Source of the DNA: Brucella haematophila | Lineage (GTDB): Bacteria; Pseudomonadota; Alphaproteobacteria; Rhizobiales; Rhizobiaceae | Direction of reading: 5' to 3' | Assembly (NCBI RefSeq): GCF_005938105.1 | Contig: NZ_VCPE01000003.1 | Coordinates: forward strand, 461,232-525,231 | DNA: 64,000 nt | Shown: positions 45,397 through 54,520 of the stretch, piece after piece | How positions within the stretch are numbered: position 1 is the first letter of the stretch | How the letters are laid out: every line of letters starts with the position of its first letter | Notes under the pieces: generated by a model | Databases searched by the model: none | What the model saw: the letters and a program-made list of their open reading frames with translations, nothing else | What the model was told of the DNA's origin: nothing | Program-made: the position numbers and the translations under genes

Positions 45397-46608
45397 TTAA
45401 GCAGAAGCTCCACTTTTCAAAAGAGCAGCAAAGCGCGGGTCAAAATGTCTGCTGATCTGCTCCAATGCCGCTCCCCGAGCAACCGCCCATATATCGGTTA
45501 TCCCGACCAATAAACGCGGCAGCGTGCGAACTGGATAGTCAACGCTGGAAGATACAAGCGGCTCGATCCGGTCTACCAGCCGATTGGCCAAAAGTTTCGG
45601 CGCTCCGCCACACAGAATAACGGTTTGGGGATCGAAGATCGCCTCTATCGTATGGATGGCGGATCTGAGTTCCAAAGCAGCCCGTTCCAGCCACGCTTCC
45701 ACGCGAGGATCGTTCTGCATCAATATGGTTTCAAGTTCGGCAGACAGATCGGGCAACGCTTCATCGAGTTGCAGATGTTTGTAGAGTGACGAGAGAGAGG
45801 CGTGGTGTTCCAGCGGCGTTCCCGGACCGCGATTGGCCATCAGCATGGTACCGATTTCACCCGCATTGCCCTTGCTGCCTGTATAGATTTCTCCATTCAA
45901 TATCAGACCAGCACCAACGCCATATCCAATATAAACGCAGACAACGTTATCGAGCCCGTCGGCGAGACCGACCATTTTTTCTGCACGTGCGCAGGCGGTG
46001 GCATCGTTCTGCAACGTCACCGTCAGTCCAGTGCTTTGGGTGAGCCTGTCGATCAATGGGAAAGATTGCCATGCACTCATCACCCAACGGTCATCTTCAG
46101 GAACCGGGGTGCCGAAGGGCCCGGGCATCGCGACGCCAAGCCCTGACATTCGATAGTGTCCATGAGGAAACTTAAGTGCGAGTGCAGCCCGTACTTTGGA
46201 AATTTCCTCCAGAATGATAGTGCAGCCCTCTTCAGGGTTGTCGGGGGGCAGGGCGGCTTCCCGCCGCATCACTTCATCACCGATCAAGTTCACGACGACA
46301 ATCCGCGTCAAATGACGGTCGATCTGGACGCCCAATGCAAAGGCTCCCTCCGGCACCAACCGATAGGGTGTCGCCGGTTGTCCGCGACCTTGCCTGACGA
46401 CATTTTCCGAACTCACCAATCCGTCGCCTTCCAAGCCTTCAATCAGGTTGGAAATGGTTTGTTTTGTGAGGTTTGTGGCACGCGCAAGCTCGGCGCGTGA
46501 AAGCGATCTGTTCTGACGCAGCGCGTCAATAATCACTCGGCGATTATGCGCGCTCGTACCTTCATGGTTGGTGCCGCTCGTGGCCCGAATGTCGCTCTTT
46601 CTTGGCAT
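45397..46608 (-). CDS. ROK-family transcriptional regulator lacking the zinc cluster
   Basis: A 403-residue ROK repressor. The N-terminal winged helix (about 20-75: RRVIIDALRQNRSLSRAELA, LTKQTISNLIEGL) binds DNA; the ROK domain senses sugars or sugar phosphates (GLGVAMPGPFG, NDATACARAE, YIGYGVGAGLILNGEIY, GNAGEIG). The Cys-rich zinc motif that normally follows GEIGH is absent (MLMANRGPGTPLEHH instead), as is its His. ATG 46608 is used because AGGGA is six bases upstream; TTG 46614 is nearer but too close to it. It is divergent from the sugar importer/SIS/PfkB operon, which it most likely represses through the adjacent palindrome. Confidence 0.88.
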   Translation of the reverse strand: MPRKSDIRATSGTNHEGTSAHNRRVIIDALRQNRSLSRAELARATNLTKQTISNLIEGLEGDGLVSSENVVRQGRGQPATPYRLVPEGAFALGVQIDRHLTRIVVVNLIGDEVMRREAALPPDNPEEGCTIILEEISKVRAALALKFPHGHYRMSGLGVAMPGPFGTPVPEDDRWVMSAWQSFPLIDRLTQSTGLTVTLQNDATACARAEKMVGLADGLDNVVCVYIGYGVGAGLILNGEIYTGSKGNAGEIGTMLMANRGPGTPLEHHASLSSLYKHLQLDEALPDLSAELETILMQNDPRVEAWLERAALELRSAIHTIEAIFDPQTVILCGGAPKLLANRLVDRIEPLVSSSVDYPVRTLPRLLVGITDIWAVARGAALEQISRHFDPRFAALLKSGASA

Positions 46609-46648
46609 CCTCAATCCCTCTTGACACCAATAGATATTTATAACACGT

Positions 46649-46671
46649 TTAAGTCAATGGATTTGACTTAA
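46649..46671. promoter_or_regulatory. Inverted repeat TTAAGTCAA-N5-TTGACTTAA, candidate ROK operator
   Basis: TTAAGTCAA (46649-46657) and TTGACTTAA (46663-46671) form a perfect 9-5-9 palindrome, 41 bp upstream of the ROK start. A third half-site, CTAAGTCAA, lies at 46755-46763, right before the GGGAGG ribosome-binding site of the importer gene. This layout fits a repressor acting on both divergent promoters. Confidence 0.6.
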
Positions 46672-46779
46672 TAAAGAACATGAACATTTAACGGTGGAAC
46701 AACAGCTCTGAATTCGTGGCAGTGAGGCAAATGTGCGGGGCACTTTGCACGGGCCTAAGTCAAGTTAACGGGAGGTAAC

Positions 46780-48018
46780 ATGCTTAAATCAATTCACACG
46801 ATCCTGCTGGGTACGCTGGCCGTATCCGCTTTCTCCGTCCCTCACGCTTTTGCCGAGACGACCTTGAACGCTCTGTTCATGGCGCAGGCCGCTTATAGCG
46901 AAGCAGATGTGCGCGCGATGACGGACGCCTTTCAGGCCGCCAATCCGGATGTGAAGGTCAATCTCGAATTCGTGCCCTATGAAGGCCTGCATGACAAAAC
47001 GGTTCTGGCCCAAGGGTCGGGGCAGGGCTATGACGTTGTCCTGTTCGATGTGATTTGGCCAGCCGAATATGCAAGCAACAATGTGCTTGTTGATGTCTCG
47101 TCGCGCATTACGGACGAGATGAAGAAGGGGGTTCTGCCGGGTGCGTGGACAACGGTTCAGTATCAGGACAAATATTACGGCATGCCGTGGATCCTGGACA
47201 CCAAGTATCTGTTCTATAACAAGGAAATCCTTGAGAAGGCTGGCATCACCAATCCGCCAAAGACCTGGGCCGAGCTTAACGATCAGGCCAAGATCATCAA
47301 GGACAAGGGCTTGCTGGCATCGCCGATTGCCTGGAGCTGGGCGCAGGCGGAAGCCGCAATTTGCGATTACACCACATTGGTGAGTGCTTATGGGGGCGAC
47401 TTCCTGAAAGACGGCAAGCCTGCCTTCGATAAGGACGGTGGACTGGACGCCCTCAAATATATGGTGGACAGCTATAAATCCGGCCTCAGCAACCCGAATT
47501 CGAAAGAGTTCCTTGAAGAAGATGTGCGCAAGGTGTTCCAGAATGGCGACGCCGCTTTCGCTCTGAACTGGACCTATATGTACAGCAAGGTCAATGATCC
47601 TGCAGAAAGCAAGGTCGTTGGCAAAGTGGGTGTCGTGCCTGCGCCGGGTGTTGATGGCAAGAGCAAGGTTTCGGCTGTCAACGGCTCAATGGGGCTAGGT
47701 GTGACCACCACCAGCAAACATCCCGACGACGCATGGAAGTACATCGTCTTCATGACATCGCAAAAAGTCCAGAACGACTATGCGAAACTGTCTTTGCCAA
47801 TCTGGGCATCGTCCTATGATGATCCGGCTGTGGCCAAGGGTCAGGAAGAGCTGATTGCAGCTGCAAAGCTCGGTCTGGCTGCCATGTATCCGCGCCCGAC
47901 GACACCGAAGTATCAAGAAATGTCCACGGCTTTGCAGCAGTCCATTCAGGAAGCCTTGCTTGGACAGTCTTCGCCTGAAGACGCCCTCAAATCCGCAGCT
48001 GAAAACAGCGGACTCTAA
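46780..48018 (+). CDS. Sugar ABC importer substrate-binding protein (family 1)
   Basis: A 412-residue periplasmic binding protein with a Sec signal peptide (residues 1-25, HAFA|ETT). The MalE-like fold is shown by FMAQAAYSEADVRAMTDAFQ, YDVVLFDVIWPAEYA, YGMPWILDTKYLFYNKEIL and the C-terminal KHPDDAWKYIVFMTS. First gene of a six-gene operon that also encodes two permeases, a SIS enzyme, a PfkB kinase and the ATPase. The ligand is probably a sugar or sugar conjugate that is phosphorylated and then isomerised or deglycated in the cell. GGGAGG precedes ATG 46780. Confidence 0.92.
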   Translation: MLKSIHTILLGTLAVSAFSVPHAFAETTLNALFMAQAAYSEADVRAMTDAFQAANPDVKVNLEFVPYEGLHDKTVLAQGSGQGYDVVLFDVIWPAEYASNNVLVDVSSRITDEMKKGVLPGAWTTVQYQDKYYGMPWILDTKYLFYNKEILEKAGITNPPKTWAELNDQAKIIKDKGLLASPIAWSWAQAEAAICDYTTLVSAYGGDFLKDGKPAFDKDGGLDALKYMVDSYKSGLSNPNSKEFLEEDVRKVFQNGDAAFALNWTYMYSKVNDPAESKVVGKVGVVPAPGVDGKSKVSAVNGSMGLGVTTTSKHPDDAWKYIVFMTSQKVQNDYAKLSLPIWASSYDDPAVAKGQEELIAAAKLGLAAMYPRPTTPKYQEMSTALQQSIQEALLGQSSPEDALKSAAENSGL

Positions 48019-48083
48019 GATGCTGACGGGGGTGGGTGCGCATGCATCCACTCCCTTCTTTTATACAGGCTGAGGTGCAAACA

Positions 48084-48968
48084 ATGTCCGGCAACTGGAT
48101 GACAACGCGAGCGTGGTTGCTGATGCTCCCGTTACTCGCCGTCATGATCTGTGTGATCGGCTGGCCAATGTTTGAAACGGTTCGTCTGTCATTCACAGAT
48201 GCAAAGCTTGTCGGCACTGGCGGCGAATTTGTTGGCATCGCCAATTACGTCAAGATGCTGTCCAGCTCTAATTTCCAGCGAGCCTTCTGGACGACGACCT
48301 GGTTCTCCCTCATCTCGGTCACGGCTGAAATGGTTCTTGGTGTTCTGGCTGCACTTTTGTTGAACCAGCAGTTTTATGGGCGCACTATTCTACGTGCCTT
48401 GCTCATTCTACCTTGGGCGCTACCAACGGTGGTCAATGCAACGCTTTGGCGCCTCATCTATAATCCTGAATATGGTGCTCTCAATTCACTGCTGACCCAG
48501 CTTGGCATCATTTCGGAATACCAGTCATGGCTGGGTGAACCCTCAGCAGCAATGACGGCCCTGATCGTTGCCGACTGCTGGAAGAATTTCCCGCTGGTAG
48601 CCCTCATTGCATTGGCCGCGCTGCAAGCAGTTCCGCGAGACATAACGGCCGCATCGCTTGTGGATGGCGCGGGTCCGTTGAACCGCTTCCGATTTGTCAT
48701 TCTGCCATATCTCGCAGGACCATTGATGGTGGCCTTGGTGCTCCGCACGATTGAGGCATTCAAGGTCTTTGACATCATCTGGATTATGACGCGTGGCGGC
48801 CCGGCCAATTCAACACGAACACTTTCTATTTTGGTTTATCAGGAAGCCTTTTCCTTCCAGCGGGCCGGGTCGGGCGCGTCGTTGGCGCTCATTGTGACGC
48901 TGATCGTTACGGTTCTGGCTTTGGGTTATGGATTTCTGGTGCGCAAAACGGCTGGAGCGGCAACGTAA
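48084..48968 (+). CDS. Sugar ABC importer permease 1 (MalF/UgpA type)
   Basis: A 294-residue inner-membrane subunit with about six hydrophobic segments, starting with TTRAWLLMLPLLAVMICVIG. The EAA loop AASLVDGAGPLNRFRFVILP marks the ATPase contact site. A frame opening at GTG 48036 would add 16 residues; ATG 48084 has GAGG upstream and the usual short cytosolic N-terminus. Its TAATG end overlaps the start of the next permease. Confidence 0.9.
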   Translation: MSGNWMTTRAWLLMLPLLAVMICVIGWPMFETVRLSFTDAKLVGTGGEFVGIANYVKMLSSSNFQRAFWTTTWFSLISVTAEMVLGVLAALLLNQQFYGRTILRALLILPWALPTVVNATLWRLIYNPEYGALNSLLTQLGIISEYQSWLGEPSAAMTALIVADCWKNFPLVALIALAALQAVPRDITAASLVDGAGPLNRFRFVILPYLAGPLMVALVLRTIEAFKVFDIIWIMTRGGPANSTRTLSILVYQEAFSFQRAGSGASLALIVTLIVTVLALGYGFLVRKTAGAAT

Positions 48969-49813
48969 TGGAACGTCGAAGCCCAATCGCTACTCTCTTG
49001 GTTTACTTCGCAGCACTGGTGCTGGCAGTCGTGATCCTCGCGCCATTGTTCTGGCTTTTTGTCATGAGCATTTCGCCAATGGCGGATTTGTCTGTGCGTC
49101 CGCTCAAATGGTGGCCCACGACGGTAGACTTTTCACGTTATCAGGCTCTGTTGTCCACTGTGCCGAACAGCGCTGGCGCAGCCTTCGTGGCATCGATGTA
49201 CAATAGTCTCAGAGTGGCGGGCATGGCGACATTGGTCGCGATCCTCGTTGCAATTCCCGCCGGTTGGGCCGTTTCGCGAACCTCGCGCATAGGATGGTCG
49301 CTGACACTGGTTATTGGAACCTACATGCTGCCCCCGGTGGCGCTTGCCGTGCCGCTCTATATGGTCCTCGCAAAACTTGGTTTGCTTAATTCGGTGTTTG
49401 GTCTCTCGCTGGTTTATCTCACCATTCTCGCGCCTTTCACCACATGGCTGATGAAATCTGGCTTCGATGGCATACCGCAGGAAATCGAACAGGCTGCCAT
49501 GATTGATGGTGCAAGTCTTTTCCAGACATTGCGCATCATCACCTTGCCGCTCGCATTGCCTATTGTTGCAACATCGGCACTGTTTGCATTCCTGCTCGGC
49601 TGGGATGAGTTTTTCTATGCGCTTTTGTTCACTTCTGATCAGCGAGCGCGAACACTGACAGTTGCCATTGCCGATCTCGCTGGCGGACGTGTTTCCGATT
49701 ACGGTCTGATCGCAACCGCAGGCGTTTTGGCTGCATTGCCACCGGTTATTGTCGGCCTTCTGATGCAGCGTGCACTTATATCCGGCCTGACCAGCGGCGG
49801 TGTGAAAGGATGA
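48968..49813 (+). CDS. Sugar ABC importer permease 2 (MalG/UgpE type)
   Basis: A 281-residue inner-membrane subunit with about six hydrophobic segments and the EAA loop EIEQAAMIDGASLFQTLRII. ATG 48968 overlaps the stop of permease 1, and its own stop overlaps the SIS gene start by 4 bp, so these genes are translationally coupled. Confidence 0.93.
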   Translation: MERRSPIATLLVYFAALVLAVVILAPLFWLFVMSISPMADLSVRPLKWWPTTVDFSRYQALLSTVPNSAGAAFVASMYNSLRVAGMATLVAILVAIPAGWAVSRTSRIGWSLTLVIGTYMLPPVALAVPLYMVLAKLGLLNSVFGLSLVYLTILAPFTTWLMKSGFDGIPQEIEQAAMIDGASLFQTLRIITLPLALPIVATSALFAFLLGWDEFFYALLFTSDQRARTLTVAIADLAGGRVSDYGLIATAGVLAALPPVIVGLLMQRALISGLTSGGVKG

Positions 49814-50832
49814 TAATGAATACACAAAAGCAGCGTCCTGAAGGACTTGTCGCAATCGATAAGGAAATGGCACGTCAATTCGCCGATGCTCTGATTTCCT
49901 TCGAGAACAATCGGGAGCAGGCTGAAAAGATCGCCCGGAGTTTGCGCAAGACGGGTAAGCTGCTGCTGTTGGGCATGGGCGGGTCGCATGCTGTCAGTCG
50001 TGCAGTGGAGCCGCTTTATCGCGCCCATAAGATTGATGCAATCGCGATACCGCTTTCGGAACAACTTGGTGCGCCCCTGCCCATCGAGGGCAAGACGGTT
50101 CTGGTCACATCACAGTCTGGAGAAAGCGCTGAGGTCGTGCGCTGGTTTGCCGAGAAAAAGGGCGATGGCGATATTTTCGGCCTTACGCTCGACGCCAGGT
50201 CGTTCCTTGGCAAGCAGGTTGATTGTCTGGTGGGACATGGCGGCGGAGAGCTGGCATTTGCCGCCACCCGCAGCCTGACAATCAGCTTTGCTCTGCATCT
50301 GGCCATATTTGCGGCGCTGGGAGACGATCCGGATTCAGCGCTGAGCGTATTGAAATCGCGACAGACTGTTGCGATTGATACAGCACTTGCCAGCATAGCC
50401 GACGTCGGTACGATTGTAACGTCAGGGCGCAGTCTTCAAGGCGTTGCGGAGGCAATCGCTCTCGGCTTTACAGAGCTTTCGCGCGTGCCGAGCTATTCTC
50501 TGGAAGGCGGTCAGTTGCGCCATGGTCCGATGGAAATGCTCTCGCCAAAGGTTGGCATCGTCTTGTTCAAAGCCGATGATGCGACCGCACCGCTGGTGAC
50601 AGCAATGGCGCAGTCTGTTGTCGAGGCCGGTGCGAAACTGGTGCTGTTCGACGCTTCGGGTGAGCTGCCTGTTCCCGGAGCAGTGACAATTTCCTTACCA
50701 GCAGCGAGTGGGATTGCAGCGATATTTGAGATCCTGCCCGTGGCACAGCGGCTTATGATGGCTTTCGCCGACGAGCGCGTCGAAAATGCCGGTACGCCGG
50801 TACGCTCTTCCAAGATCACACGGAGCGAGTGA
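49810..50832 (+). CDS. SIS-domain sugar-phosphate isomerase/deglycase
   Basis: A 340-residue cytosolic enzyme with two SIS domains, the C-terminal half architecture of GlmS, AgaS and FrlB. Domain 1 (about 30-175) has LLLGMGGSHAVSRAVEPL and the phosphosugar-binding TSQSGESAEVVRWF; domain 2 (about 190-330) has VTSGRSLQGVAEAIALGF and GGQLRHGPMEML. SIS enzymes of this type isomerise or deaminate amino-sugar phosphates, or cleave fructosamine-6-phosphates. The glutaminase domain of GlmS is absent. The next gene is a PfkB sugar kinase, mirroring the frlB-frlD pair of Amadori-compound breakdown. Start ATG 49810 overlaps the permease stop; ATG 49816 is an alternative. Confidence 0.88.
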   Translation: MIMNTQKQRPEGLVAIDKEMARQFADALISFENNREQAEKIARSLRKTGKLLLLGMGGSHAVSRAVEPLYRAHKIDAIAIPLSEQLGAPLPIEGKTVLVTSQSGESAEVVRWFAEKKGDGDIFGLTLDARSFLGKQVDCLVGHGGGELAFAATRSLTISFALHLAIFAALGDDPDSALSVLKSRQTVAIDTALASIADVGTIVTSGRSLQGVAEAIALGFTELSRVPSYSLEGGQLRHGPMEMLSPKVGIVLFKADDATAPLVTAMAQSVVEAGAKLVLFDASGELPVPGAVTISLPAASGIAAIFEILPVAQRLMMAFADERVENAGTPVRSSKITRSE

Positions 50833-51756
50833 GTGAGGCCAATCGCAATTATCGGCAACGTCAACGTCGACATGATCCTTGGCCCGACTGCGGCCTGGCC
50901 GCAGCCGGGAACCGAGAACATCGTCAGTCATGATGAGTTGCGCGTCGGCGGCTCGGCGGGCAATTCCGCGCTGACGCTTATGGCGCTGGATGTGCCGTTT
51001 CAGATGGCCGCAAATATCGGCTCGGACCAGTTTGGACGTTGGCTCGCCGAGAATTTCGGTGATCATGCCCGACAATGGGCGGTGTTTTCAGGCAAGACCA
51101 CTCTGTCAGTCGGCCTCACACATCCAGATGGCGAGCGGACGTTTTTCACGACGCTCGGTCATCTGCCGCATTTCTCCTATGAAGACACGTTGTCAGCGCT
51201 TGATGGGCAGGCCTTGTCTGGCGGTCTGGCGCTGCTGTGCGGAAGCTTTCTGACAGACCGGTTAGCCGATGCATATGACCAGTTTTTTGATTGGGCTGAT
51301 CATCACAATATCGACGTGGCCCTTGATACTGGCTGGCCCGTTGAAGGTTGGACTGAACGGAACCGAAGCCGCGCGCTCTCATGGTTGAAACGCTGCAAGT
51401 TCGCTATGTTCAACGAGGTTGAGACGGTCAATCTTGGAAATTCGGCTGATCCTATAGAGGCTGCACGCAGTCTAGCGCAGATTATGCCGAACGGCGCCCT
51501 TTTTATCGTCAAATGCGGCCCGAATGGTGCTTTTGCGGTCGAGCGTAATGGCAGTGTTATATCGGTGGATGCACCGCAGGTGACGGTTATCGACACCATT
51601 GGTGCGGGCGATGTCTTCAATGCGGCTTTCCTTGCGTCTTTCGCCAAGGGGCAGCCGGTTGAAGCAAGTTTGCGCGCCGCCACACGCAGCGCCTCCAGGG
51701 CAATTTCCACAAGCCCGCGGGCCTATACATCAGATATCGAAGGAGCGCTTGCATGA
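50833..51756 (+). CDS. PfkB-family carbohydrate kinase
   Basis: A 307-residue ribokinase-type sugar kinase. The start IAIIGNVNVDMIL, the early Gly-Gly motif VGGSAGNSALTL and the catalytic signature DTIGAGDVFNAAFLASF (about 255-272, catalytic Asp in GAGD) are complete. It uses a GTG start at 50833, directly after the SIS stop, and ends in an ATGA overlap with the ATPase gene. It would phosphorylate the imported sugar so that the SIS enzyme can act on it. Confidence 0.92.
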   Translation: MRPIAIIGNVNVDMILGPTAAWPQPGTENIVSHDELRVGGSAGNSALTLMALDVPFQMAANIGSDQFGRWLAENFGDHARQWAVFSGKTTLSVGLTHPDGERTFFTTLGHLPHFSYEDTLSALDGQALSGGLALLCGSFLTDRLADAYDQFFDWADHHNIDVALDTGWPVEGWTERNRSRALSWLKRCKFAMFNEVETVNLGNSADPIEAARSLAQIMPNGALFIVKCGPNGAFAVERNGSVISVDAPQVTVIDTIGAGDVFNAAFLASFAKGQPVEASLRAATRSASRAISTSPRAYTSDIEGALA

Positions 51757-52823
51757 GCACCCTGACTATAAGCAATGTATGCAAGAGCTTTGGGCCGACG
51801 GATATCCTCAAAGGTATCGATCTATCGCTGGCCAGTGGTGAGTTTCTGGTTTTGCTGGGCGCTTCCGGTTCCGGCAAATCGACATTGCTCAACATCATCG
51901 CGGGTCTGGCAGAGCCAACGAGCGGTGATATTCGCATCGATGAGCGGTCTATCGTTGGTGTTCACCCCAAGGACAGGGACACGGCGATGGTGTTCCAGTC
52001 CTATGCGCTGTACCCAAATCTGAATGTGAGACGCAATATCGGCTTCGGTCTCGAAATGCGCAAAGTGCCGACAGCAGAACGGGAAAAAGCTGTTCTGGAG
52101 GCGGCGCGCCTTCTCCAGATCGAAAACCTGCTCGATAGAAAGCCTGCACAGCTTTCTGGTGGGCAACGTCAGCGTGTTGCTATCGGTCGCGCACTGGTGC
52201 GGCATCCGAAGTTATTCCTGTTCGATGAACCCCTGTCGAACCTCGACGCCAAACTGCGCATGGAAATGCGCGCCGAGCTGAAGCGCCTGCATCAATTAAT
52301 GAAGACCACCATGGTCTATGTCACGCATGATCAGATCGAAGCGATGACATTGGCGACGCGCATTGCAGTGATGCGCAATGGGCGCATCGAGCAGCTGGAT
52401 ACGCCGGAAAATGTCTATAACCGACCCGCAACCCTTTATGTGGCGACATTTGTCGGTGCGCCACCGATGAACATGCTGGAAGCTACTTTCAATGGGGATC
52501 GGCTGACGATCGATGGAACGAACACCAGCATTCCAGTGAACAGCCTACCAAACGTTGCCCATGGCAAGCGGGTCCTGCTGGGCGTGCGGTCAGAAGCAAT
52601 CGGGCGGGAACGCAGGGATCACAGCGTAGCATTGCGTATGAAATGCGATATCGCAGAACTCACCGGGCCAGAACTGATTGTCACCGGGACGGTGGGTTCA
52701 CAAAGGCTCGTGGCAGCTTTACCGCCAAGCCACAAAGTCCAACCCGGTGAAGAGTTCGACGTCATGCTCGACCTCGAGAACGTCCATCTCTTTGATCCTG
52801 AGACCGAATTGCGGCTCAACTGA
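51753..52823 (+). CDS. Sugar ABC importer ATPase (MalK/UgpC type)
   Basis: A 356-residue ATPase completing the importer. The ATPase domain has Walker A GASGSGKST (about 36-44), signature LSGGQRQRVAIGRAL, Walker B FLFDEPLSNLDAKLR and the H-loop VTHDQIEAMTLA. The C-terminal OB-type TOBE domain (about 240-356) is that of carbohydrate transporter group 1 ATPases. It overlaps the kinase gene by 4 bp and is the last gene of the operon, converging on the SorC gene. Confidence 0.94.
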   Translation: MSTLTISNVCKSFGPTDILKGIDLSLASGEFLVLLGASGSGKSTLLNIIAGLAEPTSGDIRIDERSIVGVHPKDRDTAMVFQSYALYPNLNVRRNIGFGLEMRKVPTAEREKAVLEAARLLQIENLLDRKPAQLSGGQRQRVAIGRALVRHPKLFLFDEPLSNLDAKLRMEMRAELKRLHQLMKTTMVYVTHDQIEAMTLATRIAVMRNGRIEQLDTPENVYNRPATLYVATFVGAPPMNMLEATFNGDRLTIDGTNTSIPVNSLPNVAHGKRVLLGVRSEAIGRERRDHSVALRMKCDIAELTGPELIVTGTVGSQRLVAALPPSHKVQPGEEFDVMLDLENVHLFDPETELRLN

Positions 52824-52850
52824 TATTTCCGACAGCATATAGTCGGGAAA

Positions 52851-53795
52851 TCAGTCCAATAGCTTCATCGCGGTCTCTTCGTCGGTAATAAGTCCGTTGA
52901 TGATTTGGCCACGCAGCGCCGACAGCAATGGTTGCACTTTGCGCGCGCCAGACGCCACGCAAATGCGCTGTCTGCTGACATTGATCTGCGGTGCGACGCT
53001 GGTGATCCGCAGATTTGTGGCGCCGTTGACGATCTTCCCGTCAATATCAAATGCCCAGCCGCAAATTTCGCCAACGCCGCCGAGCCTGTTGAGCTCAAAA
53101 AGCTCATCGCGGCTGAGAAAACCCTCTTTTGCAAGTGGTGAATCCGCAGCCAGATCACTAATGCCTGTCAGCCAAAGATCGGCGGTTGATGCCAGTTCGT
53201 GGACGCGCCGCACTGGTTCAATCGCTAGCAAGGCATCCCTTTCTTCTACAGAAGAAAGATAGAGCGGCAAGAGAAGCGGGTAATGCTGTGCGCTGACTGT
53301 TTCCGAAAGCTTGATCAGCGCATCGAAGGGACTTGCCGATCCGTCAATACCGATATGCCCCACCAGCGATACCAGACGATGGACAGAGCCATTGAGCGGA
53401 GAAACGCGCTGGACGGTGGCACGCATGGTGCGGCCGGTGCCAAGCGCCATCACAATTGCAGTTCTGGATCGCAATTGACGCTCGATGAAGACAGCCGCCG
53501 CCTCAGGAACTGTCGTCGAGCCTTCTGGCCAGGTTCCTTCCGAAGGGACGACATCACAGTAAGCCAGGTCAAATTTCTCCGACAGCTTCCCTGCAAGTTC
53601 CATGCAATTTGCAATTGGGTGGTTCATCCGAAAGGTAATCAGCCCTTCGGATCGGCATTGCGAAACAAATCGCTGTGCCGTTGGGCGTGAAACGCCCAGC
53701 ATCTGGGCGATCTCGTCCTGGGTCTTGCCAGCAATATAATAAAGCCAACCCGCTCTTGCGGCATCGTCGAGTCTGGGTTTGTCGTTATCGGCCAT
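52851..53795 (-). CDS. SorC/DeoR-type sugar-binding transcriptional regulator
   Basis: A 314-residue SorC-family regulator. The N-terminal helix-turn-helix (about 10-55: AARAGWLYYIAGKTQDEIA, LGVSRPTAQRFVSQ) is followed by the sugar-phosphate-binding domain (IVMALGTGRTMRATV, RLVSLVGHIG, GVGEICGWAFD, ICVASGARKVQPLLSAL), which binds a phosphorylated sugar. Its start overlaps the stop of the upstream HAD gene by 11 bp, so the two are co-translated. Together they are divergent from the ugp-like operon, the likely target. Confidence 0.9.
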   Translation of the reverse strand: MADNDKPRLDDAARAGWLYYIAGKTQDEIAQMLGVSRPTAQRFVSQCRSEGLITFRMNHPIANCMELAGKLSEKFDLAYCDVVPSEGTWPEGSTTVPEAAAVFIERQLRSRTAIVMALGTGRTMRATVQRVSPLNGSVHRLVSLVGHIGIDGSASPFDALIKLSETVSAQHYPLLLPLYLSSVEERDALLAIEPVRRVHELASTADLWLTGISDLAADSPLAKEGFLSRDELFELNRLGGVGEICGWAFDIDGKIVNGATNLRITSVAPQINVSRQRICVASGARKVQPLLSALRGQIINGLITDEETAMKLLD

Positions 53796-54504
53796 CGGCG
53801 GAAATATCTCTTAGTAAGGAAGGCAGGTCGGCAGCATGGGTTAAAATGTGATCCGCTCCGGCATTACGCAATGTTTCAGTATTGTCCAGTACCGAATAAT
53901 GGCTCCCACCGGTAAATCCGACAGCCGTCATGCCCGCAGCCTTGGCGGCTTTCACGCCGCTGGGGCTGTCTTCGATAACGACGCATCGTGGGGCCGACAC
54001 GCCCATCTGTCTGGCCGCATAAAGAAAGAGGTCCGGAGCGGGCTTGCCGTTTTTAACCATCGTTGTACTGAAGATATTGCCTTCGAAAAGTGGAAGCAGA
54101 CCTGTCTGCCCCAATGATATCTGAAGTCGTTCCTCATCGCTAGATGACGCCACGCAGCGGGGCAGCGGGATGGCTTCGATTGCGGAGCGGATTCCTTCGA
54201 CGGCGACAAGCTCCTGATCGAAGCGCGCAAAAAGATACTCTCGCCAGCTTGAAACAAATGTGTCGGGGAGTGGCTTGTTCGTTTGTTCAGTGAAGGCATC
54301 CGTCACCGCCGATGCCGGGCGTCCCAGGAAAGTGCGCAAGGCATGATCGAGATCCGTTGGTACGCCGTGTCTGCTCAGCACATCGGCAACTGCGCCGCAG
54401 CTGATGATTTCGCTGTCTACCAACACGCCGTCACAGTCAAAAATGACCAGATCAAAGGCGAGTGACGAAGGGTTGATTGGGGTAATGTCCATCGCACGAC
54501 TCAT
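53785..54504 (-). CDS. HAD-superfamily phosphatase (beta-phosphoglucomutase-like)
   Basis: A 239-residue HAD hydrolase with all four motifs: FDCDGVLVDSE (nucleophile D23, acid/base D25), the Ser of CVASSSDEER, the Lys of VKNGKPAPD, and VVIEDSPSGVKAA. The small helical cap after motif 1 groups it with beta-phosphoglucomutase and 2-deoxyglucose-6-phosphate or glycerol-3-phosphate phosphatases. A longer frame begins at 54630, but ATG 54504 gives the family-like length; the Shine-Dalgarno is weak. Next to a glycerol-3-phosphate-type importer, removal of phosphate from a small metabolite such as glycerol-3-phosphate is plausible. Confidence 0.85.
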   Translation of the reverse strand: MSRAMDITPINPSSLAFDLVIFDCDGVLVDSEIISCGAVADVLSRHGVPTDLDHALRTFLGRPASAVTDAFTEQTNKPLPDTFVSSWREYLFARFDQELVAVEGIRSAIEAIPLPRCVASSSDEERLQISLGQTGLLPLFEGNIFSTTMVKNGKPAPDLFLYAARQMGVSAPRCVVIEDSPSGVKAAKAAGMTAVGFTGGSHYSVLDNTETLRNAGADHILTHAADLPSLLRDISADGR

Positions 54505-54520
54505 GAGAAAATGATTGATA

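Noticed and set aside
46621-46644. TTGACA followed by TATAAC as a promoter for the importer operon
   Set aside because: The spacer is only 12 bp, too short for a sigma-70 promoter.
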